Notes: generated from the letters alone by a model not told the origin. Counted from the stretch's first letter, positions 34,165 through 43,326 are shown. The stretch: DNA of 64,000 nt from Oharaeibacter diazotrophicus (GCF_004362745.1 NZ_SNXY01000012.1:90640-154639), one strand, 5' to 3'. A program made the numbers and translations.

Positions 34165-35643
34165 TTGAGCCGGGCCGTGCTGGAAGCCGCCTTCGCCGAG
34201 CACCGCGCCGGCCGCCTCGACGCCGCCGTCGCCGGCTACCGCGCCGTGCTCGCCGACGATCCGCGCGACGCCGACGCGCTCAACCTGCTCGCCGTCGCCC
34301 GGCGTGCGCAGGGGGCGGTCGGCGAGGCGATCGGGCTGCTCGCCCGGGCGGTCACGGTCAAGCCCGGTTTCGTCGACGCCTGGTACAACTATGGCAACGC
34401 GCTCGCCGCCGCAGGCGAGCACGGCGGCGCCGCCAACGCCTACCGGCGGGTCGTGGCGCTGGAGCCGGAGCGCGCCGCCGCCCACGCCTCGCTCGGCGTC
34501 ACGCTCGCCGAGGTCGGCGACCTCGCGGGCGCGGCGGCGGCCTACGAGCGCGCGCTCGCGGTCGATCCGGAGCACGCCGTCGCCCGCCACAACCTCGGCA
34601 ACCTTTTGCCCGACCTCGGCCGGCCGCACGAGGGCGCGGCGCACCTGCGCCGGGTCGCGGCGGCGCGGCCGGACCTCGCCGAGGCGCGCTACAACCTCGC
34701 CATCGCGCTGCTCCGGCTCGGCGACTACGCCACCGGCTTCCGGCTCTACGAATCGCGCTGGGACGCGCCGGGCTTCACCGGTCGGCGCTTCTACCGCCGG
34801 CTGCCGACCTGGACCGGTGCGCCGTTCCAGGGCCGCCGGTTGGTGGTCCACGCCGAGCAGGGCCTCGGCGACACGCTGCAATTCGTCCGCTTCGCGCCGC
34901 TGGTGCGCTCGCTCGGCGGCACGCTGACGCTGCAAGTGCAGTCGGGCCTCGTCCGTCTGCTCGACGGGCTCAAGGGCGCGGACGCCGTGGTCGGGGAGGG
35001 CGCCGAGGTGCCGGGCCAGGACCTCGTCGCGCCGATGATGAGCCTGCCGCACCTGCTAGGCCTGACGCTCGGGTCGATCCCGGCGCGGGTGCCCTACCTG
35101 TTCGCCGACCTCGAACGGGTGGCGCGCTGGCGCGACCGGCTGCACCCGCGGGCCGGCGAGCGGCTGGTCGCGGTCGGCTTCCGCGGCAATCCCGCCGGCT
35201 CGATCGACCGCGGCCGCAGTCTCTCCGATCCGGCGCTGCTCGCCCCGCTCGCGGCCGTGCCGGGGGTGCGGCTGATCGCGGTCAACAAGCTCGACCCGGC
35301 CGAGACCGTGGAGGTCGGCGGTGTCACCCGGCTCGCGGCGGAGATGGCGTTGGAGCATCCCGGCCCCGGCTTCGACGCCGGCCCCGACGCCTTCCTCGAC
35401 ACCGCCGCGATGATGGCGCTCTGCGACGGCGTGGTGACCACCGACACCTCGCTCGCCCACCTCGCCGGCGCGCTCGGCCGGCCGACCATCCTGATGGTCA
35501 AGACCAACCCGGACTGGCGCTGGATGCTCGGGCGGACCGATTCGCCGTGGTACCCGACCATGCGCCTCGTGCGCCAGGAGACCGCCGGCGACTGGGCCGG
35601 CGTGGTCGACGTCGTGGCGCGGCTGCTGGCGGAAGGGTCGTAG
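34165..35643 (+). CDS. Single-module TPR + glycosyltransferase, fourth copy
   Basis: 492 residues from TTG 34165, preceded by a strong GGAGGG. TPR repeats fill residues 1 to about 190 (AWYNYGNALAAAGEHGGAAN, VARHNLGNLLPDLGRPHEGA). The GT domain has AEQGLGDTLQFVRF, FRGNPAGSIDRGRSLSD, LDTAAMMALCDGVVTTDTS and SPWYPTMRLVRQ. These are the same signatures as in the three fused modules upstream, at the same internal spacing, so it is a fourth tandem duplicate separated by a stop and 49 bases. It probably acts in the same pathway. It differs at the WQGNP motif (FRGNP), which may mean different donor specificity (inference). Confidence 0.82.
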   Translation: MSRAVLEAAFAEHRAGRLDAAVAGYRAVLADDPRDADALNLLAVARRAQGAVGEAIGLLARAVTVKPGFVDAWYNYGNALAAAGEHGGAANAYRRVVALEPERAAAHASLGVTLAEVGDLAGAAAAYERALAVDPEHAVARHNLGNLLPDLGRPHEGAAHLRRVAAARPDLAEARYNLAIALLRLGDYATGFRLYESRWDAPGFTGRRFYRRLPTWTGAPFQGRRLVVHAEQGLGDTLQFVRFAPLVRSLGGTLTLQVQSGLVRLLDGLKGADAVVGEGAEVPGQDLVAPMMSLPHLLGLTLGSIPARVPYLFADLERVARWRDRLHPRAGERLVAVGFRGNPAGSIDRGRSLSDPALLAPLAAVPGVRLIAVNKLDPAETVEVGGVTRLAAEMALEHPGPGFDAGPDAFLDTAAMMALCDGVVTTDTSLAHLAGALGRPTILMVKTNPDWRWMLGRTDSPWYPTMRLVRQETAGDWAGVVDVVARLLAEGS

Positions 35644-35652
35644 GGAAGGCGT

Positions 35653-36837
35653 TCAGAGCGAGAGCACGATGTCGCGCATGCCGCGGGCGGTGTCGGCCCA
35701 GGTGAAGCGGTGCATGGTCTCGGCGCCGGCGGCGCCGCGGCGGCGGGCGTCCTCGCGGTCGGAATAGGCCGTCTCGAGGGCGGCGACGATCTCGTCGAGG
35801 TCGCTGTCGCCCCAGCCGGGCGTGGCGCCGACGCCTGCGCCCGGGCCGCTCACCGGGTTCTGCCGCTCGAGCGCGAAGCAGTTGCCGGGCTCGATCAGGT
35901 CGAGGTGGCCGGTGTTGGCCGACAGGATGGTCGGCACGCCGCAGGCCATCGCCTCCATGGCGACGAGGTTGGTGCCGCCCTCCGAGCGGTTCGGGAACAG
36001 CGCCACGTCCATCTCGCGCAGGATCGGCGGCACGAAGGCGTTCGGCACGGCGCCGAGGTCGACGAACTGGTCGTCGCGGATGCCGCAGGCGCGCGCCCAG
36101 CCGGGGACGTCGACCTTGTCGCCGGCGTAGACCACCGGCGCGACCCGGCGCGACAGGTCGATCGCCTTGGCGAACTGGTACCACGGGCTGTGCCACGCGG
36201 TGACCAGCAGGGCGTCCGGGTGGCGCTCGGCGAAGATCCGGAAGGCGGCGAGCACGAGGTCCTGACCCTTGCGCAGCTCGAGCTTGCCGCCGGAGAACAC
36301 CTTGAAGCGGTCGCCGAGGATGCCGGCGCGCGGGGCCGGGTGGAACACCGTGGGGTCGACGCCCTGGATCACGGTGCGGACGTGGTCGACGCCCCATTCG
36401 CGCAGGATGCGCTCGTTCCAGGTCGAGCCGGTGACGATCAGCGGCAGCGCGCGGGCGTTGGCGCGCGCCTGTTCCGACAGCTGCGGGATCTCGAAGAACA
36501 CGACGCCGACGGTCGGTCGGCCGTTCAGGCGGACGTCGCCGGCGGCCTTCGGCACGGCGAAGTCGTTGCCGAGAGCGGCGAGCAGCGGCACGTCGACCGC
36601 GACCTCGCCGCCGGCGTAGCGCGCGATCTGGGTCTGCAGGCTGGCGGAGCCGGCGAGGAAGGGCGCGAGCTGGCGCCGCTTCAGGGCGTCCACCACCACC
36701 TGGTTCTCGTCGATCGGAAAGGAGCACAGCGGCTCGATCGCCGGATCTGCCGACCAGTTCAGGGCGAGGTTGAGGCCGTAGATGCCCCAGCCGAAGAAGC
36801 TGGAGATGCCCCAGTGGATCACCGCGCGCCGCCGCAT
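35653..36837 (-). CDS. Glycosyltransferase, GT-B fold (GT4-like)
   Basis: 394 residues from ATG 36837 (MRRRAVIHWGISS...), chosen over 36861 because GGGGGAGAAGG precedes it. The C-terminal donor-binding half is clear: VFSGGKLELRKGQDLVLAAF, then FPNRSEGGTNLVAMEAMACG with the EGGTN...EAMACG block of retaining GT4 enzymes. The N-terminus opens IHWGISSFFGWGIYGLNL, an acceptor-side beta-alpha unit. No membrane segments. It is convergent with the TPR-GT gene and divergent from the ABC exporter across a region with CtrA-like sites. Likely works with the TPR-GTs on the same glycan or protein. Confidence 0.82.
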   Translation of the reverse strand: MRRRAVIHWGISSFFGWGIYGLNLALNWSADPAIEPLCSFPIDENQVVVDALKRRQLAPFLAGSASLQTQIARYAGGEVAVDVPLLAALGNDFAVPKAAGDVRLNGRPTVGVVFFEIPQLSEQARANARALPLIVTGSTWNERILREWGVDHVRTVIQGVDPTVFHPAPRAGILGDRFKVFSGGKLELRKGQDLVLAAFRIFAERHPDALLVTAWHSPWYQFAKAIDLSRRVAPVVYAGDKVDVPGWARACGIRDDQFVDLGAVPNAFVPPILREMDVALFPNRSEGGTNLVAMEAMACGVPTILSANTGHLDLIEPGNCFALERQNPVSGPGAGVGATPGWGDSDLDEIVAALETAYSDREDARRRGAAGAETMHRFTWADTARGMRDIVLSL

Positions 36838-36902
36838 CCGACCTTCTCCCCCGAGCGGCACCGCCGCGGGAGCCGATCACGCCGACGTTCCCGCGATCAT
36901 GG

Positions 36903-36917
36903 TTAAACCCGCGTTAA
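36903..36917. promoter_or_regulatory. CtrA-like box between GT-B gene and type I exporter gene
   Basis: TTAA-ACCCGCG-TTAA is an exact TTAA-N7-TTAA match, 91 bases before the exporter GTG and 66 bases before the divergent GT-B gene. Confidence 0.6.
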
Positions 36918-36941
36918 CGCGCAGCCTTTCGCCGGTCGATT

Positions 36942-36971
36942 CGTAAACCCGCGGTAACGCACGGTTAACCA
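36942..36971. promoter_or_regulatory. Second, degenerate copy of the CtrA-like site plus a TTAACC half-site
   Basis: The 19 bases from 36942 repeat those from 36902 with three changes, offset by exactly 40 bp (about four helical turns). A further half-site TTAACCA is at 36965-36971. Confidence 0.45.
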
Positions 36972-37007
36972 AGCGGGTGGACACTCGCGGTCGACAAGAG
37001 GCGATCC

Positions 37008-39263
37008 GTGCAAGACGGCGGGGGCGGTTCGGACATGCGTGACGGCGACCCTCTCGAGGGGTCCGTGGAAGGTGGTGCGTCGGTGGACGCCGCGCTGGCC
37101 GCCTTCGCGGTGATCGCGGAGCGCCAGGGCGCGGCGCTGTCGGCGGCCCGATTGGCGGTCCGGCACGGCGTCGACGGACCGGTCGCGACCGACCGTCTCG
37201 TCCGCATCGCGGAGGCCGAGGGCTTTCGGGCGCGCGCCGCCAAGCTCGACTTCGCCCATCTCGCCGGGCTCGGCGAGGCCTATCCCGTGCTGCTGCGCCT
37301 CACCGACGGCTCGACGCTGATCGCCGAGGGCTTCGTGCGCAACGACCGCGTCGAGGCGGTGATGGTGCGCGACCCCGCCGCGCCGACCGCGCCGATGGTG
37401 GCGGTCGACGCGGTGCGTCTCGGCGCGCTCTGGGACGGCGAGACGGTGTTCTTGCGCCGGCGCCACGACGTCACCGCCGAGGACCGGCCGTTCGGCCTCG
37501 GCTGGATGGCCGGGATGGTGCTGCGCGAGCGCCGGCTGTTCCGCGACGTCGCGATCGCGGCGCTGGTGCTGTCGGTGCTGACGCTGGTGCCGCCGTTCCT
37601 CTACATGATCGTGATCGACAAGGTGCTGGTGCACCACCGCACCGAGACGCTGCTCGCCACCTTCGGCGTCGTGCTGGTGGTGCTCGGCTTCGAGACGGTG
37701 CTCGGCTACCTGCGCCGGGCCATGGTGGCGACCGCGACCCAGCGGATCGACGCCCGCATCCAGGTGCAGATGTTCGATCGTTTGGTCGGCCTGCCGATCG
37801 ACTTCTTCGACCGCACCGCCACCGGCCTCGTCGCCTACAAGCTCGGCGAGGTCCGCCGGATCCGCGGCTTCCTCACCGGCCAGCTGTTCACCACGCTGCT
37901 CGACGCCACCACGCTCGTGGTGCTGATTCCGGCGATGATCCTGCTCGACGCCACGCTCGCCGCCTTCGTGATCGCGGTGTCGCTGGTGATGGCGGTGATC
38001 GTGTTCCTCTACATCCGCCCGATGGCGGGGGCCTACCAGCGCGTGCTCGAGACCGAGCACAAGAAGAACGCCTTCCTGATCGAGGCGATCCACGGCGCCC
38101 GCACGGTCAAGTCGCTGGCGCTCGAGACCCGCAAGCGGCGCGAATGGGACGTCCGCGTCGCCGCCTCGGTGCGGGCGCAGACGGCGCTGCAGAACCTCGC
38201 CAACCAGCCGCAGACCCTGCTCGCCCCGCTCGAACGGCTGATCTACGCCGGCTCGCTCGCCCTCGGCGGCTGGATGGCGATCCACGACGACAAGGCGATG
38301 TTCGCCGGCACGTTGGTCGCCTTCACGATGATCGCGACCCGCGCGACCCAGCCGATCGTGCAGATCGCCGCGCTGATGCAGCAGGTCCAGGAGGTCCGCG
38401 GCGCGGTCGCCCAGGTCGCCTCGGTAGTCAACGTCGCGCCCGAGCCGCGCCGGTCCGGCGGGGCGCGGCCCGAGATGTCGGGCGAGATCTCGTTCACGGA
38501 CGTGCGCTTCTTCTACCCCGACGCCCGCACGCCGGCGCTCGACGGCGTCTCCTTCGCGATCGAGCCGGGCACGGTGGTCGGCATCATGGGCCGCTCCGGC
38601 TCGGGCAAGACCACGGTGACGCGGCTGCTGCAGGGCCTGCACCAGGGCTACGAGGGTCTCGTCAAGTTCGACGGCGTCGAGCTGCGCGAGATCGACCTCG
38701 ACCACCTGCGCTCCAAGATGGGTGTCGTCCTCCAGGAGAGCTTCCTGTTCCAGGGCTCGATCCGCGACAACATCCTCGCCGCCGCCCCCGACGCCGGGGT
38801 GCAGGCGATGATCGACGCGGCCCGGCTCGCCGGCGCCGAGGAGTTCGTCGAGCGGCTGCCGCGCAGCTACGACACGCCGATCGAGGAGAACGGCTCCAAC
38901 CTCTCCGGCGGCCAGCGCCAGCGCCTCGCGATCGCCCGCGCCCTCGTCACCGATCCGCCGATCCTGGTGTTCGACGAGGCGACCAGCGCGCTCGATCCGG
39001 AGAGCGAGGCGATCGTCAACGCCAACCTGCGCCGGATCGCGCACGGACGCACGGTGATCGTGATCTCGCACCGCCTGACCTCGCTGGTCGACTGCGACCA
39101 GATCCTGGTGATGGACAAGGGGCGGGTGATCGACGCCGGCCGCCACGGCGACCTCCTCGCCCGCTCCGACGTCTATCGTCACCTGTGGTTCCAGCAGAAC
39201 CGTCACCTTTCCCGGGACGACGCCGATGACCACGGTCACGCGACCGCGCACGCGCGCGGCTGA
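37008..39263 (+). CDS. Type I secretion ABC transporter/permease (HlyB-like)
   Basis: 751 residues from GTG 37008, with GAGG six bases upstream; ATG 37035 is the alternative. Residues 25 to about 150 form a C39 peptidase-like domain without the catalytic Cys, as in HlyB, where it binds the substrate. Next are an ABC transporter membrane domain with about six helices (DVAIAALVLSVLTLVPPFLY to about 430) and a nucleotide-binding domain: Walker A GRSGSGKTT (about 526), signature NLSGGQRQRLAIARAL, Walker B ILVFDEATSALD and switch ISHRL. The lack of a protease Cys means the cargo is exported without leader cleavage, which fits an RTX-type C-terminal signal. Predicted cargo: the giant protein at 20615-28894. 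No TolC-like partner is in the window. Confidence 0.9.
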   Translation: MQDGGGGSDMRDGDPLEGSVEGGASVDAALAAFAVIAERQGAALSAARLAVRHGVDGPVATDRLVRIAEAEGFRARAAKLDFAHLAGLGEAYPVLLRLTDGSTLIAEGFVRNDRVEAVMVRDPAAPTAPMVAVDAVRLGALWDGETVFLRRRHDVTAEDRPFGLGWMAGMVLRERRLFRDVAIAALVLSVLTLVPPFLYMIVIDKVLVHHRTETLLATFGVVLVVLGFETVLGYLRRAMVATATQRIDARIQVQMFDRLVGLPIDFFDRTATGLVAYKLGEVRRIRGFLTGQLFTTLLDATTLVVLIPAMILLDATLAAFVIAVSLVMAVIVFLYIRPMAGAYQRVLETEHKKNAFLIEAIHGARTVKSLALETRKRREWDVRVAASVRAQTALQNLANQPQTLLAPLERLIYAGSLALGGWMAIHDDKAMFAGTLVAFTMIATRATQPIVQIAALMQQVQEVRGAVAQVASVVNVAPEPRRSGGARPEMSGEISFTDVRFFYPDARTPALDGVSFAIEPGTVVGIMGRSGSGKTTVTRLLQGLHQGYEGLVKFDGVELREIDLDHLRSKMGVVLQESFLFQGSIRDNILAAAPDAGVQAMIDAARLAGAEEFVERLPRSYDTPIEENGSNLSGGQRQRLAIARALVTDPPILVFDEATSALDPESEAIVNANLRRIAHGRTVIVISHRLTSLVDCDQILVMDKGRVIDAGRHGDLLARSDVYRHLWFQQNRHLSRDDADDHGHATAHARG

Positions 39264-40575
39264 CGCCGCCGCGCTCGCGGCCATCACCGACTTCCAGTCC
39301 GATACCGCCGAGATCATCGCGGAGAAGGTGCCGCTCGTCACGCGGATCACCCTGCACGTGATCGCGCTGATGGTGGCGACCGCGATCGCGCTCGCCACCG
39401 TGGTGCCGATCGAACGGGTGGTCAGGGCGCGCGGACGGATCGTCCCGACGTCGCCGACCATCGTGGTGCAGCCGCTCGAGCTCGCCACCGTGCGCTCGAT
39501 CCTGGTGCGCGACGGCGAGGTCGTGCGCAAGGGCCAGCTGCTCGCCGCCCTCGATCCGACCTTCCAGGCCGCCGACGTCCAGCGCCTGTTCCAGGAGCGC
39601 GCCCATCTCTCCGCCGAGGTGGCCCGGCTCGAGGCCGAACTCGCCGGCGCTGCCTACACCCCCGCCACCGACGACGCCTGGGCGGCGGTGCAGCGGGCGC
39701 TCTACGACGCCCGCGCCGCCGAGCACCGCGCCGCGCTGGCCCGCTACGACGAGAAGCTCGCCGCGGTCGGCCACAGCATCGCCAAGACGGAGAAGGAACT
39801 CGGCTACTACCGCGAGCGGCTCGGCCTCTTCAACGAGGTCGAGGCGATGCGCACGACGCTCGAGGAGAAGAAGGTCGGCTCGCGGCTGCAGAGCCTGATC
39901 GCCACCGACAGCCGGCTCGAGATGGAGCGCAACGTCGCCGACGCCGCCGGCGTGATCGAGGCCTCCCGCCACGAGATGGAATCGCTGCGCTCCGAGCGGG
40001 TGGTCTACGAGAAGGGCCGGATCGCGGAGATCGCCCGCGACCTCGCCGACAAGCGCATCGCGCTCGACCGTGCCACCGAGGAGAGCGCCAAGGCGGCGCG
40101 CCGGCGCGACCTCGTCGAGCTGCGCGCCGTCGAGGACGCGGTGGTGCTGCAGGTCGGCACCTTCTCGGTGGGCTCGGTGGTGCAGCCGGCCGAGAAGCTG
40201 ATCACCATGATGCCGCTCGGCACCACGCTCGAGATCGACGCCAACCTCGCCGCCGACGATCAGGGCGTGGTCAGGGTCGGCGACGAGGTCGCGGTCAAGT
40301 TCGACGCGTGGTCCTTCGCCGAGCACGGTTCGGCGCGCGGCATCGTCCGCTCGATCAGCGCCGACAGCTTCACGCCGAAGGAAGGCGACGGCCGCAGCTT
40401 CTTCCTCGCCAAGATCGACATCGTCGACGAGACACTGCGCGACGTGCCCGCGGACTTCCGGCTGGTGCCCGGCATGCCGCTGACCGCGGACATCGACGTC
40501 GGCACCCACACGCTGCTGCGCGCCATCGTCGGCAGCACCTTCAAGACCCTCGACGGAGGCTTTTCGGAGCCATGA
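39226..40575 (+). CDS. HlyD-family type I secretion periplasmic adaptor
   Basis: 449 residues, overlapping the end of the ABC gene by 38 bases. A short cytosolic N-terminus is followed by one membrane helix (LHVIALMVATAIALATVVPI, about 43-63), a first lipoyl half (IVVQPLELATVRSILVRDG), a long coiled-coil hairpin (about 120-300), the second lipoyl half (VLQVGTFSVGSVVQPAEKL) and the beta-barrel region ending VGTHTLLRAIVGSTFK. It would bridge the ABC transporter to a TolC-like outer-membrane channel encoded elsewhere. Confidence 0.92.
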   Translation: MTTVTRPRTRAADAAALAAITDFQSDTAEIIAEKVPLVTRITLHVIALMVATAIALATVVPIERVVRARGRIVPTSPTIVVQPLELATVRSILVRDGEVVRKGQLLAALDPTFQAADVQRLFQERAHLSAEVARLEAELAGAAYTPATDDAWAAVQRALYDARAAEHRAALARYDEKLAAVGHSIAKTEKELGYYRERLGLFNEVEAMRTTLEEKKVGSRLQSLIATDSRLEMERNVADAAGVIEASRHEMESLRSERVVYEKGRIAEIARDLADKRIALDRATEESAKAARRRDLVELRAVEDAVVLQVGTFSVGSVVQPAEKLITMMPLGTTLEIDANLAADDQGVVRVGDEVAVKFDAWSFAEHGSARGIVRSISADSFTPKEGDGRSFFLAKIDIVDETLRDVPADFRLVPGMPLTADIDVGTHTLLRAIVGSTFKTLDGGFSEP

Positions 40576-42011
40576 GCCTCGGTGACGTCCTCGCCGGCCT
40601 GTTCACGCGCGACCGCGGCCGCAAGGCGCGCCTGCGCGGCGACGCCGCCCGCGCCGCCGGTCGCTTCGGAGAGGCGGCCAAGGCCTACGCCGCCGCGGCC
40701 GAGGCCGGCGACGCCGAGGCCGCCCACGCCCTCGGTCGCGCCTACGAGGCCGGCGAAGGCGTGATCACCAATCCCGCCGACGCCGCGGCCTGGCACCGCA
40801 GGGCCGCCGATGCCGGCCACGCCGGCGCCCAGGCCCGTCTCGCCGCGCTGCTGGTGACCGGCGCGCCGGCGCCGGCCGGTCTCGAGCGCCGTCCGCCCTC
40901 GATCGCCAAGCTGTTCCCCGGCGGCGGTGGGCTCGCGCCCGACCACGAGGATGCGCGGCGCTACGCCGGAATGGCGGCGGAGGCGGGCAGCATCGACGGC
41001 GCCGCCACGCTCGGCTTCGTGCTCGCCTCCGGTCTCGGCGGTCCCGCCGATCCCGCCGGCGCGGCGACGTGGTACCGCAAGGCCGCGGAGGCCGGCCACG
41101 TCGAGGCCGCGCTCGGGCTCGGCACCCTGCTCGCCGGCGGCCATCTCGGCGCGCCCGACCACGGCGCGGCCCGGCAGTGGTTCGAGAAGGCGGCCGCGGC
41201 CGGCAACCCGACCGCGTTCATGTCGATCGGTGCGCTCCACCTCTACGGCCTCGGCTGTCCGATCGACCTCGAGGAGGCGGCGCACTGGCTGACCCGCGCG
41301 GCCGAGCGCGGCAACGCCCAGGCGATGCGCCATCTCGGCCAACTGCTCGTCGAGGGTTTCGGCGTCGGCAAGGACCTCGTCGCCGCCGAGCGGCTCTTGC
41401 GCCGGGCCGCGCTGCGCGGCGACGCCGACGCGATGGCGAGCCTCGGCGACCTCCACTCGCGCGGCAACGGCCGGCCGATCGACGAGGAGGAGGCCGCGCG
41501 TTGGTACCGGGCGGCGGCCGAGAAGGGCCATTCCGGCGCCCGTGCCCGGCTCGACCAGATCGGCAAGGTCCGCCGCGGCGAGCCGCGCGAGACCGCGCCG
41601 CCGCCGCCGCGCACGCTCGAGGAGCGCGCCGCCGCCGGCGAGGTCGCGGCCCAGGCCGAACTCGGCGTCGCCTTCGCCACCGGCAACGGCCGGACGTCCG
41701 ACGCCGCCGCCGCGGTGTCGTGGTGGCAGCGCGCCGCCGAGGCCGGCCACACCCAGTCGATGATCAATCTCGGCCGCTTCCTGATCCGCGGCCTCGGCGT
41801 CGAGCGCGACCACGGCCGTGCGGTGGCGCTGCTCGAACGGGCGCTTTCGGCCGGCGACACCGCCGCGGCGGTCGCACTCGGGGAATACTGGGCCTGGTTC
41901 GCCGAACCGCGCGACCTCGCCCGTGCCCGCGACCACCTCGCGGTCGCCGCCGCCACCGGCGACGAGCGCGCCCGCGGCCTGCTCGGGGAACTCGACGCCC
42001 GGACGGGGTGA
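40572..42011 (+). CDS. Sel1-like repeat protein
   Basis: 479 residues; ATG 40572 overlaps the HlyD stop (ATGA), so it is translationally coupled to the secretion genes. It is built of roughly ten Sel1-type helical repeats of about 36 residues (AAHALGRAYEAGEGV, AATLGFVLASGLGG, AQAELGVAFATGNGR). No signal peptide or membrane helix is visible, so it is probably cytosolic. Sel1 proteins are scaffolds. Its place as third gene of the exporter operon suggests it helps handle the cargo or the glycosyltransferases (inference). Confidence 0.85.
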   Translation: MSLGDVLAGLFTRDRGRKARLRGDAARAAGRFGEAAKAYAAAAEAGDAEAAHALGRAYEAGEGVITNPADAAAWHRRAADAGHAGAQARLAALLVTGAPAPAGLERRPPSIAKLFPGGGGLAPDHEDARRYAGMAAEAGSIDGAATLGFVLASGLGGPADPAGAATWYRKAAEAGHVEAALGLGTLLAGGHLGAPDHGAARQWFEKAAAAGNPTAFMSIGALHLYGLGCPIDLEEAAHWLTRAAERGNAQAMRHLGQLLVEGFGVGKDLVAAERLLRRAALRGDADAMASLGDLHSRGNGRPIDEEEAARWYRAAAEKGHSGARARLDQIGKVRRGEPRETAPPPPRTLEERAAAGEVAAQAELGVAFATGNGRTSDAAAAVSWWQRAAEAGHTQSMINLGRFLIRGLGVERDHGRAVALLERALSAGDTAAAVALGEYWAWFAEPRDLARARDHLAVAAATGDERARGLLGELDARTG

Positions 42012-42027
42012 TCCCTCACCCGCGCGG

Positions 42028-43326
42028 TCAGGACGACAGCCGCAGCTTGGTGATGTTGCTGAGGATCTTGGCGAACACGCTGGTCAGCGCCGACGGGTTC
42101 GAAACGTCGTAGTAGTAGTCGGAGCTGGTGGCGCAGTTCTGGAGCAGGGTCTCGTTGCCGTCGATGACGCGGACGGTGAAGACCGTTATCCCCGCGCTCT
42201 TCATGCCCGTGCAGATGGTCGTCGTGTTGGTGTCGATCTGGCTCGACGTCTGTCCGAGCACGTTGCCGGTGTTGAGGCCGTCGGTCAGGACGATGGCGTA
42301 ACGCGAGATCTTCTTGGTGCCGCTGGCGACCTGGGCGTTGGAGGCGATGCCGCCGGGCGTCAGCATGTTCCAGCCCCACATCGCGCCGACCGGGATGTTG
42401 GTGGCGCCGTTGGCGACGAGGGCGTTGATCCGGGCCTTGGCCGCGGTGAAGTCGGTGGTCAGCGGCATCATCTGCGAGTTGTAGCAGTAGTCGTAGTCGC
42501 GCGGGTAGAGCGACGCGGGCTTGGTGGTCACCGGGGCTTCGTTGGTGGTCGTATAGGGCGAGACGCGGTCGCTGACGCAGCCGGTCCACGTATAAGTGTA
42601 AGTGTCGCAGGTGTACTGGTAGTATCCGCCCCAACGGCTGGTCGATATCCACCTGTAATAGCAGTTCTGATAGGTCTTCTTCGGCCCGAGCCAAGTGGCC
42701 GTATCGTAGCCCGTGCCGACGTTGACCGTGACGCCGAACGGCACGATCGCGACCGAGGCGCGGCCCGCCTTGCCGGCCTGGGTGGCGGCCAGCTTGTCGA
42801 TCATCGACGTCGCCGCGGTCTTGAGGGCCGTCAGCTTGCCGTTGTCGTTCATCGATCCGGTGTTGTCGAGCACGAAGGCGATCTCGACGTAATCGGTGCC
42901 GAAGGTCGCGGTCGACTTGGCCTTGAAGGCGAGGGTGTCGACCCGCACGATGCCCATCACCGCGCTGTCCACGGTCGCACTGGCGTTGACGGTGACCACG
43001 CCGGTGTCGCTGTTGTAGGCGTAGGACGCGCTCCAGGACTTGAGGTCGGAGGTCCTCATCTCGTTGGAGAACACCGCGTTCATGTCGGCGGTGATCTGCG
43101 CCGAGGTCTTGCCGCGCTCGATATCCTTGGCGACGACCAGGGCCACGGTGTCCGAGGCGTTCTGAAGGCGCGCCTTGCCCGCGGCCATGCGGCTGAAATC
43201 CACCGCGGCGCCCGAGGCGAGGACGATGGGCATCACCGCCAGCGCGAAGGTCACCGCGACGTTGCCGCTCCGGTGCGCAACGAGGCGTCGCGCGGTGCGT
43301 ACCATGGATTGCAGGCGATCCAACAT
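42028..43326 (-). CDS. TadG-like pilus-assembly protein with VWA domain
   Basis: 432 residues from ATG 43326 (MLDRLQSM...), preceded by GGAAG; a TTG at 43353 is the longer option. The N-terminal TadE/TadG membrane segment (GNVAVTFALAVMPIVLASGAA) is followed by a periplasmic helix (ARLQNASDTVALVVAKDI). The VWA fold has the metal site DNTGSM (about residue 155) and TDGLNTGN. Between these is a Tyr/Trp/Cys-rich insert (YQNCYYRW, YYQYTCDTYTYTWTGC). TadG proteins are minor components of Flp/Tad pili or are exported separately. No other tad genes are adjacent, so it is an orphan copy. It is convergent with the exporter operon. Confidence 0.82.
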   Translation of the reverse strand: MLDRLQSMVRTARRLVAHRSGNVAVTFALAVMPIVLASGAAVDFSRMAAGKARLQNASDTVALVVAKDIERGKTSAQITADMNAVFSNEMRTSDLKSWSASYAYNSDTGVVTVNASATVDSAVMGIVRVDTLAFKAKSTATFGTDYVEIAFVLDNTGSMNDNGKLTALKTAATSMIDKLAATQAGKAGRASVAIVPFGVTVNVGTGYDTATWLGPKKTYQNCYYRWISTSRWGGYYQYTCDTYTYTWTGCVSDRVSPYTTTNEAPVTTKPASLYPRDYDYCYNSQMMPLTTDFTAAKARINALVANGATNIPVGAMWGWNMLTPGGIASNAQVASGTKKISRYAIVLTDGLNTGNVLGQTSSQIDTNTTTICTGMKSAGITVFTVRVIDGNETLLQNCATSSDYYYDVSNPSALTSVFAKILSNITKLRLSS

